A stretch of DNA of 64,000 bases. Source: Xylogone sp. PMI_703 (lineage: Eukaryota > Ascomycota > Leotiomycetes). The translations under genes and the position numbers were made by a program. Under the pieces are notes generated by a model. It saw nothing but the letters and a program-made list of their open reading frames with translations. It did no database searches and was not told where the DNA came from. Where the stretch lies: NCBI GenBank assembly GCA_021399445.1, contig JAJTUQ010000002.1, positions 930,001-994,000 of the forward strand, given 5' to 3'. Numbering within the stretch: position 1 is the first letter of the stretch; each line of letters begins with the position of its first letter. Shown in pieces: positions 35,850-47,112 of the stretch.

Positions 35850-38480
35850 CTATGACCTCTCAGTACTACTCTCCGCTTTACCACTTCCGTTATCCATATT
35901 CTCAAGTAGTTTTTTCATCATAGCTTCAATTCTGAAAGTAGATTTCTCCAAAGCCACCAATCTGTTCTTCACATCATCCCCATCTTCATCATCACTCTCC
36001 ATATCATCCAAGAGCTCTCTGACTTGTTTATTAAACCCTGAAAATGGTGCTACTGAGTCCCGTCTGTTCTTATACTTGTCGCTTAGCTTCTTTATTTTCT
36101 TGTTTTTCGTATTCTCAGCAGCAAAGGCGTCATCAAACTCATTCTCCACATCATTCTGAACAACGTCGTCATCATTTTCTATTTGGGCTTCGAAGGATTG
36201 TGGTGGTTCCGAGTCAAAAACAGCCTGTATATCAGCGTGAACAGAGAAGCCTCGAGAGAAATCCCATAGATTAGCTCTACTATGACTCTTTGGAAGGTGT
36301 TCAATTCGACCAGTGGTGTTCGGCCATAACGTGCGTCGCTCAATGTAGCCAATTAATAGAAGGATGGGAGCATTCAACGTACGCACAGCTGCAACGTTGA
36401 TTTTATGGAACCATCTAGGAGATACCACAAACTTTAACGGAAGGAGAAAAACTAGAGCAATAATATTAAAGGGGGGTTGGTAGGAGAATATAGAATCGCT
36501 CTTGACACCTTCGAGGGTTAAGACCGCGCGTCTAAATTGAATCTCTGCCGTTGCGTTTGAGACGATAGCGGAGAAAGTGGTGCTAAGCATAGATACTAGT
36601 ATCGTAAGAAAGAGGGTATTTCCTATTAGAGGTTAGTTGTGGTGATGGTGGGATACATCAATATAGTTTACCTAGGAAAGCAAAAGCTATCATCAAAATA
36701 GGTCCGAGTAGTCTGTGCAGCTCTGCAGATTTCTCAACTCCAGTTCCGTCAAGGCCAAACCAAACCCATAACATCCATTTGGCGATAGTGATCGGTGTAT
36801 AAGACCCTTGACTGAGAATGGCCATGCTCATCAAGAATCCTAAGAAACACCAGCAGGCCAAGGCGGTCAGGATCATGAAATCCTTCATCATCGCACGTAG
36901 TGAGAGAAACAGAAGGTGTTCGGACATAAAGTTAAATGCCAATCTTGGTATCAACACAGGCGCGGCCATAGCTAAGACATCTAGTGCTTGTTGTGCAATT
37001 TGTTCTTGACCAGTCCTTAAACCACGCATTCGAAGAGCAAAGTAAATCCCAAAAATCACGGAAAAGGCTACATCAAGAAATGCCCATAGATTTTGAGTAT
37101 ACACATGCCAGCCTACATAGCTGTCAGTTTAAAACTTGCTCTTGAATTTCGGCATAACCTACCATGTCCCAAAGCCGACGCTAGCTGATGCAAGGCGACT
37201 ATCATAAGTCAGCAGAGCGGTAATCTAATAAAGTTCCATAAAATATGACGAATGACTAGCAAATCATCATTTATTACTGAGTTAGGTAAGTTGACTCACA
37301 TCCAAAAGCAAAAACGTCAAAAATAATCTCTGATGCACCAAAAGTTGAAGGATCTCGATCTAGCATAACCGACAAGTATAACGCTAGCAGTATAATAAAC
37401 CGGGATATTTCGAGGATGTTGCTAATGCGAGGTACAATTAGACGATAGTGGTCTAACGGTGGAGCACTGTCAGGGTCGTAGAGAGATATGGGTTTGTATT
37501 TGTAGTGGTCAGGGAGGATATCCATAAACGTGGTGGGAGTGTAAACAACCCTTCCCTCGTATATAGCATTGACAACCCTCTGACAAGCCGAAGAACTGAG
37601 AAATAGTTTTGACTCAGAAATAATAGCAATTTCCAAAGCTGGTAGTTTTCGTTTGTGGGCTGATTCAGCCTTCATAACCCATACGAAATGGCTGTTCTCT
37701 TCGAGAACCTCTTTTGGTGCGCCTTGAAACGGATAGAAACCTCCTACAAGAATCTGGCTTAGGAGGAGCAAGCCTTTCGGTCCTGGATCATCTTCATGGT
37801 AGCGTCGAAGAATCCTATTGGCTACTATTTCGCAGAGGATTGCTCTGGTAACGCAAACACTCTGTTGGTGAGGTAGCGCTGATTGCTCACGGAGGAATTG
37901 AGTCCTATTTACTAGGAGACAATATACTGTTGCATGTTAATATATTATACTTATACCCATAAAGGCAAAGAATAGGTTTTAGGGATGATACGGGGTCACA
38001 AAGAACTTGATCTGAATTTGCTGGAATGGGAACTTGGTTCTTACCTATGGAAACATCATTTAGTTCATATAATTTATCGACAAATGGCCTCACTATAGTT
38101 GTATTTATACGAGGATCCCTCAATTGCTCAAGACTGTAAGGATCGTCTAGGAATTTTGTAAGTCTAGATGCATACTACTCTAACTTGGGAATACTTCAAA
38201 CCAACCAATCATTTCAATAACATCTCGTCGAATCCTAAATAGGGTACCGTTAGATGGGCCAATACAATGGATTTACTTTAAATCAGTGCAAACTCTACCT
38301 ATGAATTGTCTCATAGACAGGTAGATGGGCATGCGGACCTGGTGGACAGATCTCATTTGAAGTGTAACATCCATCGCCTCGGTCATTGAAATTGTCTTCA
38401 ACATCTGGTAGTAATCTAGAATTTTCATTGGGCTCAGAGGACCCAATGGTCCGATTGAGCTGAGACTGTTTTTGGCCCAT
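35850..38480 (-). CDS. YVC1: Vacuolar TRP-type calcium channel Yvc1
   Basis: Yvc1 releases calcium from the vacuole on hyperosmotic shock. Seven exons (38480-38299, 38234-38206, 38146-38045, 37926-37300, 37198-37163, 37112-36672, 36622-35850) give 729 residues; yeast Yvc1 has 675. Family sequence is continuous across every join: DDPYSLEQLRDPRIN, SIVYCLLVNRTQFLREQS, KLPALEIAIISESKLFLSS, then helices VYTQNLWAFLDVAFSVIFGIYF, the pore region before GPILMIAFAFLGNTLFLTILVSM, and the post-pore AEIQFRRAVLTLEGVKSD. The acidic C-terminal tail (DDMESDDEDGDD) corresponds to the calcium-sensing acidic patch. The 36-base exon 5 and the GTTGGT donor of intron 2 are unusual, but frame and family sequence both require them. 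Confidence 0.92.
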
Positions 38481-39006
38481 CACAGATGTCTGCAATGGTA
38501 AGGATTCAACATGATCGCGGTTGAAGAGAGTGACGTCTTTTAGTTCTCGACTGAACTCCTAATGCGATAAGCGCTGAGGCGGCAGAAGTGGGTCTCCTGT
38601 GGCGGTGCGGCAGGTACGATACCTCGACCCACACTATTATGCATGGTGATGTTGACTAGCATTTTAAGATTACAAAGTATTACCATATCAAATGTCCTAG
38701 TGTACATAATTACATTTGTAGAATAAAATCAACCGCCGAGAAGTTCATGCACATATGATATTATTCGTGCAACGATATGGGTTTGGAAGATTATAGAATC
38801 CTCAAGGATTGCAAAGAAGGTGCATAGTACAGCGGCTTAGTCTTTGAACCGTCGGAGGAAGTTGAATGTGCATCCTAGGGCAAAGTCACGAGCAGCATCA
38901 CGATCAATAAGTGAAAAATTTCAGACCATAATCAATCACTCTATTTACTTAAACTCTAAACTCCCACCATGGTATGCAAGAATAGGAACCAAATAACCAA
39001 AATCTC
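38481..39006. other. Intergenic, YVC1 promoter and SEC9 3' flank
   Basis: This is a 526-base AT-rich spacer with no further feature seen. Confidence 0.55.
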
Positions 39007-40365
39007 TCAACGGATGCGATCGAGCCTTGCTCTGTTCATAGCGATCTGGTCGTCCACACGGTCGCTCTGCAGAAAGAGTTAGCCATATTGAATACTACTT
39101 ATAAGCAATAAACGCACCTTTTGAATAATAATATCAATCCGCTTGTTCTGTTCATCAACTTCTTTCCCAGTAGCTCGAGCCAGGGCATTCAACCGACCAG
39201 CAGCACTCCCCAGTGCGTTAAGATTAGCATCAATCTCGTTCTCCATCTCTTCGTCTTCACTGTCAGCCTCGAATTGGTACTTGGAACGCTCTGCAAGACT
39301 AGCTTTAGTCTGTTGTGGGCGGTATCCTTCACGCTGAAGGTCTTTAAACGCTCCTTCCATCCGTTGTTGTCCTTGGAATGCTGCCTGTCGTGTTGCATCG
39401 CGCTGTTCTCGTTCAGACCTATGCTTATCGATAATCTCCTGATCACGGTCCGCTCTCCGCTGCGAAGCTGTGAATGGATTAGAGACATGGACGGCAAACA
39501 TGCTCCTATTTAACGTTTTAAGCTCCTTGGCTTTCTCCTCGGCAATTCTGTTATGGTTCGCTGCAAGGTCCAAGTTCTTTTCCGTATTGTAGATACGTTC
39601 TCCTTGTGCACCTAGTCTTGCCAGAGTGGCCATTCCAGTCTCCTCGGCCTGTGCCGCAATACGAAGTGCATTGCGGGTGGATGCAACATCCTCTTGCTTC
39701 ATGAATCTGATCTGTTGTTTGGTCGCCTGGATATCTTCTTCCTCTTGCTCTTCCGCAGTGAGCTGTCTGTCACCATACGCTCCATAACCCCCACTAGCAG
39801 CTCCTGAGTCGGCTGAGTATCCACCTCCAGGAGCCCCATTAGCAGGAGGTAAGCTAGATTTCTGAGCCAATCTCTCTTTCGCACCCCCAAAGAGGGCATC
39901 GCGGTTATCATCCGTTGTAGTGGTGTCATTGCTAGTTGTTCGCCCTAACCCTCCGTAGCCCCCGGGGCCATATCTTGAGCCACCCTGAGATGCAGATTCA
40001 TATCTGTTTGCACCGTAGCCACCGCCACTTCCATATCTATCTGCTCCATAACCAGCGCCCTTTTGCTCAGCAGCATCAGGAGCGGGAGATCGATTGTATG
40101 GACTTCGGTTTGGAGAGGGGCCAGAGTTAGAAGCAGGACCAGCTGCACCATAGTTCTGCTTAGCTTTCTCATAAGGTGAGAGCGCAGGGCCCATGTTTGC
40201 ATACTTGTTGGTATCCTGAGCATAAGGATCCGCCGCTGGAGGTTGTTGTGCATATGGATTCGAAGATGATGAGCCAGAACCTTTTGATGAGCGACCGCCA
40301 AACAAGGCTGATCGATTTGAATCATCATCATCCCCTGACTTTTTTCCGAAGCCGAACTTTCTCAT
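39007..40365 (-). CDS. SEC9: Plasma-membrane t-SNARE Sec9 (SNAP-25 family)
   Basis: Sec9 supplies two helices to the exocytic SNARE complex with Sso1/2 and Snc1/2. Exon 1 is 40365-39118 and exon 2 is 39066-39007 (51-base intron, phase 0), for 435 residues. The Gly/Tyr/Ser-rich N-terminus with NPYAQ and YGAD repeats is low complexity. Two Qb and Qc SNARE helices follow: one around IRFMKQEDVASTRNALRIA, the other ending in LARATGKEVDEQNKRIDII, then QKSDRVDDQIAMNRARL restored by the short last exon. There is no cysteine palmitoylation loop and no membrane anchor, as in other fungal Sec9 proteins. The start was taken at the ATG at 40365; the longer frame begins with TTG. Confidence 0.93.
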
Positions 40366-41005
40366 TTTTATGGGCTTGTATTGGTCAAAGAAAAGGGTAT
40401 CGGAAGTCAATTATATGAAGAGAAATTATCAAGGAGTACAGTTATTTGAAGCAAGAGGGAGGAAGATGTAGGAGGCAACGAAGACGTGGTTTCAGCTAGT
40501 GTTGTACCGGTAGAGCGGTGGAAGGGGTCTCTTTTAGCGAACACTAGGCACAGTGGAGAGGAGGGGCGCAGCCGTCGACGGCAGTCGGTACCACGGAACC
40601 TGGTCGAGTCACGACTCGCCGAAATGACTACTACCCCGTTCTCTATTAATATATCCTCCACTTGCAACATTCAATCGCCTGCACCCACAACACCGCAATA
40701 CAACAGCATAACAACTAGCAACCAGATATCGAGTACATGATGGCTTTGGTACAGGACGCATGAGCTGTTAAATCCAGAACAGAGCCTCCAAATCTTACGA
40801 TCATCAAACACCGCCTCGACTCACTCAGAATCTCAAGATGATTCCTCGAATATCCCAGCTGTTCCGGATCCATTATTCTCATACGAACACTCGGTCACTA
40901 TCCATACCTCTAATATATATAACACCACAGCGGTAAAGAGTTTACGAATTTTATTACACTTTTTATACTGGCTGCAGGGACCATTAGACCCAAATATCAT
41001 TATCA
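40366..41005. promoter_or_regulatory. Divergent promoter region, SEC9 / GTPase gene
   Basis: These 640 bases hold both promoters. A TATATATAA-like stretch near 40912-40922 is about 85 bases upstream of the GTPase ATG and may be its TATA element. Confidence 0.4.
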
Positions 41006-43741
41006 ATGGCATCTATCTTCACCTACGAACCCGATTTGCCGCGGGTTTCATCTCCATGGCTTACACCAGTAGAGCCTCTGAAGCCTCCGACACCGGGATC
41101 GCATAGCCAACCCGAATTCTCTATTCCCACACCTCCTCTTAGTCTATTGGCGGACTACGGGGTGGATAGATTGGAGGCGGAGCCTCAGGAGGGCCCCACA
41201 GAATACAAGCTGCACTTACTTTTGAGGCCTAGGAGAATATATACTTCTTCGACTACAGGCCTCTCGACTCCCGGCTCTAGCCATCCCAGAATACCTCAGG
41301 TTGACCAATCAGTCAAAGAATCGGGTCCTATTCTACCACGTTCATACCAAGCAAGACAGAGCCGATTGGAGCAGCTGACAACTCAATTGCTATGGCGGCT
41401 GCAGCAATCCTCTCCATATCATGCGTCTCGGAAAAGCGATCTTGTCCTGCCTAAATTACCAGAAGCAAATCCGAGTTTAGATACCCCCTCGCGGCCTGGG
41501 AAGCTAGTTGCAGGACTTGAACAGAGTCGTGGAGCTTTATATGAAATTGGCGTCGCGGACGATGGTACCTTTGTTGGATTGACACAAGATGAGATGAACG
41601 AGAGTTTAACAAACCTACGCGCGATGGCAGCAAGTCTCGGGTGCAATGTCGAAGTGCTAAGGATGGTCGTTGTAGGTCAGTGTGAATGGAAGGAACCTAC
41701 GGATGTGAAGCATATCAGCCTAAATGGCACATCGAATAAGTTCATCAAAGAAAATGACTGCTCCGACTTGGTTTCCAAAGCACTGTATCGTAGGGCAGAT
41801 TTGTGGGTTGCAGAAGCGTTGGTTACCCCTGATTTATCTTCAAAGATGGGTGATGCTCTCTATGAAGGCGTTACCAGTGCTCATGAGAGCAGGGTAGGTA
41901 CAAAGAACATTGAAACCCACACAAAGCCTGAATTAGCTTCAAAATCGCGAGAGAGCACAGAACAGCTTCGAATTACACTTACTGGACCGACCACTTCTGG
42001 AAAGTCCAGTCTTCTTGGGACCTTGACTACGGCCACACTTGACAATGGACGAGGGAAAAGCCGACTGAGCTTACTAAAACATCGTCACGAGATTGTATCT
42101 GGAGTCACTAGTTCGGTAGCTCAGGAGCTTCTTGGTTATAAAGGCTCTGAAGTTATCAACTATGCATCGGGAAATGTTGCTTCTTGGACTGATGTGCATG
42201 CATCTGCGGAAAGGGGCCGCCTTGTCTTTGTCTCTGATTCAGCCGGGCATCCAAGGTATCGTCGAACCACTGTGCGTGGTCTAGTTGGCTGGGCACCACA
42301 CTGGATGGTGCTTTGCATTGCTGCGGATGATAGCGAAAACGCACCACCCGCAGTTGGGGGAACATCATCGGTGAAAGAACTTTTAGGACCGTATTGTACA
42401 AATATTGATCTAGTAAATGCTCACCTAGAACTCTGCTTAAAGCTAGATAAGCCTCTCGCTATTGTTATTACAAAACTAGATTTGGCATCTAAGACAAGCC
42501 TTCGGCAAACCCTTTCTAAGATTTTGTCATCTGTCAAAGCTGCAGGGAGAACACCCTCAATCCTTCCCCCGGATTCGGCAAAAAGCATAGCAGAATCGGA
42601 TCTTGGGACATTGACAGCAGCCGATGAGAATGCAGTTCAAAATATCCTCGCCGGCGCAAAACAATCTGATGATCTAAAATCAATTGTACCAATAGTGATG
42701 ACTAGTGCGGCTAAAGGAACTGGCATTCGAATGATGCATGCTCTCCTGCAGGGTCTTCCCATACCTCCTGCACCTACTCCGCATGACTTTATCGGTGCAG
42801 CATTAAACCCAGAACAGCCTGCCTGTCTATTTCATATTGAAGACACATTTGGGGTTCCCGCATCGTATGAACCTCTAGTCTCTAACCACGTTAATAAGGC
42901 AGATTCAGGAACTGTGGTGGCTGGCCATTTACGGTTTGGGAGTCTCTCTGTAGGAAATAGAGTGGTTCTAGGTCCCTTTCCTGCGGATGCTGGTGACGAG
43001 TCTCCGTCAAGCCACTCTGGAGCTCGATCCTCTCCGGCGAGTTTTGGGAACTCATTATCTGCACCTTCTTCAACAGAACTGGCTCGGATGGCTTCCCGCA
43101 ATGCTGCATCAGCATCTGTGATGAAAGGCGAATGGTTCGATGCTCACATAGTAAGTATTCGAAATCTACGTCTGCCTGTTCACACATTAGAAGCTGGTCA
43201 AGTCGGCACCATTGGAGTTGTATTTGATCTGCCCGATGAGCATTCATCCTCACCTCGCATACGGAAAGGTATGGTAATGGCTATTCCAAATCACCACATG
43301 GTAGAGACAGATCATGCACTGCAGGCTGCAAATGGATTTACAGCTGCGTTCGATGATGGCGATATCAATTCAGTCACTCCTGGAAGCTTGGTGGTAATCT
43401 ACATTGCAAGCGTACGCGCAACGGCAAGGGTGATTCGCCTGACACCGCAGATACCTGACGAGGATAATGATATCCCAGGATTTGAAGATATAGGAGGCGT
43501 ATTTGGAATGAGTGATGGCTCCAATAGGGATCCAGATGTCGAGCTTCCTGTGTTTGGTACTGATGGTGTTACAGATGTGAAATTCGAGCTCATTACCAAC
43601 CGTGAATGGATAGAGCTTGGGTCTCAAGTTCTTGTTATGCCCGGCGGCGGTCATGGCTTGTACTATGGTTCTGAACGAGGTGAGAAAGGTGTTGCTGGCC
43701 TGGAAGGATTTGTAGGTAAGGTGATTGAAGTGGTAGACTAG
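41006..43741 (+). CDS. GTPBP1/GTPBP2-like translational GTPase
   Basis: This is an intronless 911-residue GTPase. GTPBP1/2 proteins act in ribosome rescue or mRNA turnover in animals; the fungal role is not settled. After a Pro/Ser-rich N-terminus and a conserved ALYEIGVADDGTFVGLTQDEM segment, the GTP-binding motifs are seen: G1 GPTTSGKSSLLG (about residue 325), G3 DSAGHPRYRRTTV (about 410) and G4 ITKLDLAS (about 488). The usual NVDAGKS of EF-Tu relatives is replaced by PTTSGKS, and G4 has T for N, as in GTPBP1-type proteins. Domain 2 (TVVAGHLRFGSLSVGNRVVLGPF) and domain 3 beta-barrel strands follow. The C-terminus is intact. Confidence 0.85.
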   Translation: MASIFTYEPDLPRVSSPWLTPVEPLKPPTPGSHSQPEFSIPTPPLSLLADYGVDRLEAEPQEGPTEYKLHLLLRPRRIYTSSTTGLSTPGSSHPRIPQVDQSVKESGPILPRSYQARQSRLEQLTTQLLWRLQQSSPYHASRKSDLVLPKLPEANPSLDTPSRPGKLVAGLEQSRGALYEIGVADDGTFVGLTQDEMNESLTNLRAMAASLGCNVEVLRMVVVGQCEWKEPTDVKHISLNGTSNKFIKENDCSDLVSKALYRRADLWVAEALVTPDLSSKMGDALYEGVTSAHESRVGTKNIETHTKPELASKSRESTEQLRITLTGPTTSGKSSLLGTLTTATLDNGRGKSRLSLLKHRHEIVSGVTSSVAQELLGYKGSEVINYASGNVASWTDVHASAERGRLVFVSDSAGHPRYRRTTVRGLVGWAPHWMVLCIAADDSENAPPAVGGTSSVKELLGPYCTNIDLVNAHLELCLKLDKPLAIVITKLDLASKTSLRQTLSKILSSVKAAGRTPSILPPDSAKSIAESDLGTLTAADENAVQNILAGAKQSDDLKSIVPIVMTSAAKGTGIRMMHALLQGLPIPPAPTPHDFIGAALNPEQPACLFHIEDTFGVPASYEPLVSNHVNKADSGTVVAGHLRFGSLSVGNRVVLGPFPADAGDESPSSHSGARSSPASFGNSLSAPSSTELARMASRNAASASVMKGEWFDAHIVSIRNLRLPVHTLEAGQVGTIGVVFDLPDEHSSSPRIRKGMVMAIPNHHMVETDHALQAANGFTAAFDDGDINSVTPGSLVVIYIASVRATARVIRLTPQIPDEDNDIPGFEDIGGVFGMSDGSNRDPDVELPVFGTDGVTDVKFELITNREWIELGSQVLVMPGGGHGLYYGSERGEKGVAGLEGFVGKVIEVVD

Positions 43742-43942
43742 AAGGTTTCAGGATAAGAAAAGGTGGAATTTCTTTCTTTTTTGGTGTAGTATTATTCTAT
43801 TTATCGAAATTTCAGACCACATACAGTAAAATATTTTTAATTGAATATATATTTTGAAGTGTCTTAAGCCATTCGCTCATATACTCATTCCTCGACGCCA
43901 TTGAAATGCCCAACCACATTTATATATAAATTTAAACAAAAC

Positions 43943-44456
43943 TCATGCACTGACCAGACCATAAAACAACGTCCAGGTCAACACAAACCCACTAAGTCCC
44001 TCTACCAACCCACCAGTCCAGAGATCCATACCACTCTTGAAGAATCTCGAAAAGTCCTTTTCCCCGGCGTTCACAATCGCTGGCCGAACACGGAACAGAT
44101 ACACCAGGAAGGATGTAAGGAAAGAGAATATGAAGTAGAACAGGAAACCATAGTATGATTCAAGACCTAGTATCCCGGCTCCAATTCCAAATAGTGAGGC
44201 TGTAGTATTAGATAGGGTACTGAGAACCTGTTTCCGAGCGGAGCAGCGGAACATTAGTAAATTTTGACATCTCGAAAAAAAGGTGGAGAATGGAGGGGCT
44301 TAGATGAGCTGAAACATTAAGACAATGACAACGACGCTAGAAACAAATTCGGAAATCCCAATCAAACCAACCAAAGATGCAGTTACTTACTTTGGTATTA
44401 TGAGCGATGTTCTCATTCACTACCGGAGCTATCTGGAGCTCTCGTTCTGTAGGCAT
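43943..44456 (-). CDS. EMC6: ER membrane protein complex subunit 6
   Basis: Emc6 is a core membrane subunit of the EMC, which inserts tail-anchored and multipass proteins into the ER. Exon 1 is 44456-44391 and exon 2 is 44227-43943 (163-base intron, phase 0), for 116 residues. Splicing joins VVNENIAHNTK to VLSTLSNTTASLFGIGAGILGLESYYGFLFYF, the family signature. Three hydrophobic segments follow. The ORF that starts inside the intron (MFRCSARK...) is an artefact of reading through the acceptor. It converges with the GTPase gene, with 201 bases between stops. Confidence 0.93.
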
Positions 44457-46073
44457 GACTGCAGCCGCCGTTGTTTCCCAATGCGTACCTTGAACCCAGC
44501 AAAAACGTATGCGTTTCTGCCTATTCCCGCGCTTCCTCCGTCAGATATCAGATTCCTCAATCCTAGTAATCGTATAGGCTTACGATGTGATGTATCAAGT
44601 GGGAACCTGCTTCCAATACCTTGTCGCGCGCAGGACCAAGGAGAGCATGAGATGGGAGGGGGTGGTCGTTGGAACAATTTCGCCACCTTGAGTCGAATTA
44701 AGCTTCGCGCAATAAGGTTACAACAAGGCTGCGAGACGAGCTGCGGTTCCGGGCAATCACAAGCCATGTTCGGGACCGCTTATCCTAGTCTAGCCTCCTG
44801 TTTTCTAGCGGCACACACAACGTTTTGTGCTGATTCCCGACCAGACGCGCTTGGCGCTTATTTCCTCAAAAAGTAAATCCGCTCCGCACTTCCGGGGATC
44901 CCCGCTTATTTCCTGATACAGCAAATGGCTATTTCTGGGCAAACAAGCATGATGGCTTTGAAGGAGTTGTAGGAGGGCTTTATGGGTGGTGCATTACTCG
45001 CTAGAGCGCCTAAGTGGCTTGAGGCGCAAACTGCGAGACGTAACAGCAGGAAAACTACTGTTCGCGATATCGCACGTGCGAATTTTAGGATAATTCTTGA
45101 TTTGGAAATCACCAGGTCTGTGGTATGGCTGGCATTGCTGACGTTGCAGGATGGCAAGATTCCGTTTGAATCGGACAATGGTACGGCTCGTCGCAGTCTA
45201 CTGCATAGACTAAAAGGGCCTTTTTTTTACTTTTTTTCGTGTCAGCATTAAGGTTGGATTGTCTAGGAGCTCATCCCAGCTATGCTAAAGTAGGAGTATC
45301 CAGCGAGAAATTGACAATTGGGCTGGCGGGAACCCAGGATTATGTGAAATGGCTTAGCTAACCCACGGCGCAGCAATCGCTGATATAACTTAAGTACATT
45401 GTTAATAGATTATTAATGTAGGTTAATTTTTGGTCAGGTGTTGGGCCACCACGAGAACAACCCTACGGAGTATGCAAAGTGTGTGAAGTGGCTTGTGTGC
45501 TTGCAGGCTCGTAAAGCGACCGGGTACCGATTCGTCTAAAAAAATAAAGTAAGCTCGGTTAAGGCAAACTCCCCAGCTGCAGACGTGCTGAATAGGCTTG
45601 AGATAGGGCTATTATAGCCGTGGCAGGGATTCAACGGGTCGTGATACCTGTTTCGAATAACCCACGGCTAATCGATGTTGACACTGAGAAGTGACAAAAT
45701 CCATTGATCACGGTTCTATAGGAGTGGACACCAAGTATTCGACCAGCGTATTTTGATATATTTGGGGAAGAATCTATCCTATGTGACAATCTAAAAATAA
45801 AATCTAGGACTGTGTGCGGAATTTGCATGTCTACCTTCAAGGCAAAGCCCACCAAAGGTGGAACAAATTCCTAATGGGGAGGTGCAAGAAAAGGAGAAAA
45901 GAAGAGAAATGACAGAATATGGAGTAAATCACAATAAAACACAAGAGAGAAGTTCTATCCGCCACATCCAATAAATGGGCTAGCCCTGTAACCAACCAAT
46001 CTTCCCCTTCAATTCCAAATGCAAGTGCAAGTACCAAATCCAGAAAATGCACGACATAAACTTTTAATGACTT
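44457..46073. other. Gene-poor interval
   Basis: These 1617 bases lie between the EMC6 start and the 3' end of the next gene. An ATG ORF at about 44982-45251 (89 codons) shows no family resemblance and no splice structure. Near 45180-45190 and 45215-45235 there are T-rich runs. I see no RNA gene. Confidence 0.45.
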
Positions 46074-47112
46074 TTAGTTGACGTACCTTCCGTAATCGTT
46101 TAGGTACTGCTCAAGATGCGCCGCCAACTGGAAGCCCGGAAGCGTCTGCGCTCGTCGTAAATAGTGGATAGCATTAATAAAGTACTGCTCGTCCGCTGGT
46201 GAGGAATTCACACTGCCCATGCTCATGTGTGCCTCCGCAGCCTAGTGTGATCGGTTAGTATAAAGCCCTCCCTTGCTTGTCGCGGAGTTCTGAACTTACT
46301 GAGGAAAGAAGCTCTCCAGTAATAGCGTCCCGAGCGTCAGCAGCTGCGACAGCTCTTTGATAGAAATCTACTGCCGGGTGCAGATATCCCCGCGCTTCCA
46401 CGTACAGGGGACTTTCGCTTCGAGCTGTAAGTAACCAAGTTAGCATCGTTGACTAAACTTCGACTAAACCCGTCAATTCTGACAGGTTTCTTCTACTAGA
46501 TTTACCGTTGTGTCCACTCCCTCCACTTGACGATTCACTACCTTCTTCGCTGTGTATCCTAGCTAGAGTAGCTTGTGCTCTTTGGTGCCATATCTGACCA
46601 AGACCTGGTTCAACCCGTCAGCCTACATACATCATCCGTCAGATGTAGGCAAACATACCACATAAGCATTCCATATTCTCTGGGTGGTTCCTGAGGACAC
46701 TTAGCCATGCTCCCTGACACCATGTTGCAACATCCTGGATAGTGCCACTATCCGTATCATGGAAAGCGTAGTCCTGAAAGCCCCGGATGATCCATATCTG
46801 TTCGTCAAAGCGATCAGGGTCTCGGAAATACTGCAGGCGATCTAGAGTTGACATGGTGGTACGAGCAGACGGAAGATGTGATTCCCATTCTTCGGATTGC
46901 TGAGAAGCTACCTCGTATAATGAGGTTACGATAGCTCTAATGCCTTCGATCTCGGCCTCAATCTCCCTATCTAAAGCCCTCTGCTGTCGAGTTCGGCGCC
47001 TCGAAGCGCCGGCTTGCCGAGACATGTCTTTGAGGTTAGAAGCAATGGTGAAATCTCTGGTATCGCTTGGTGCAACTAGCAGACGCTTGCGATATTCAGA
47101 AGTATATAACAT
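46074..47112 (-). CDS. Conserved hypothetical protein, TPR-like C-terminus
   Basis: I do not recognise a named family. Four exons (47112-46659, 46604-46506, 46424-46300, 46241-46074) give 281 residues with phases 1, 1 and 0. A basic N-terminus with a coiled-coil-like stretch (RRTRQQRALDREIEAEIEGI) leads to LDRLQYFRDPDRFDEQIWII, a Cys/Trp-containing helix (DVATWCQGAWLSVLRNHPENMECLCGLGQIWHQRAQATLARI), and helical repeats (AVDFYQRAVAAADARDAI, QYFINAIHYLRRAQ). The ordered ALA/TYR helices resemble TPR arrays, so a scaffold role is possible. The clean joins and hydrophobic pattern make it a real gene. A second in-frame ATG at 47025 (MSRQAG) could be the start. Confidence 0.75.

Noticed and set aside
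44221..44254. Alternative start MFRCSARK for EMC6
   Set aside because: This frame begins inside the intron; the spliced first exon gives the conserved NENIAHNTK segment.
46600..46615. tRNA B-box-like GGTTCAACCC
   Set aside because: It sits at an intron acceptor of a protein gene and no A-box or cloverleaf arms surround it.
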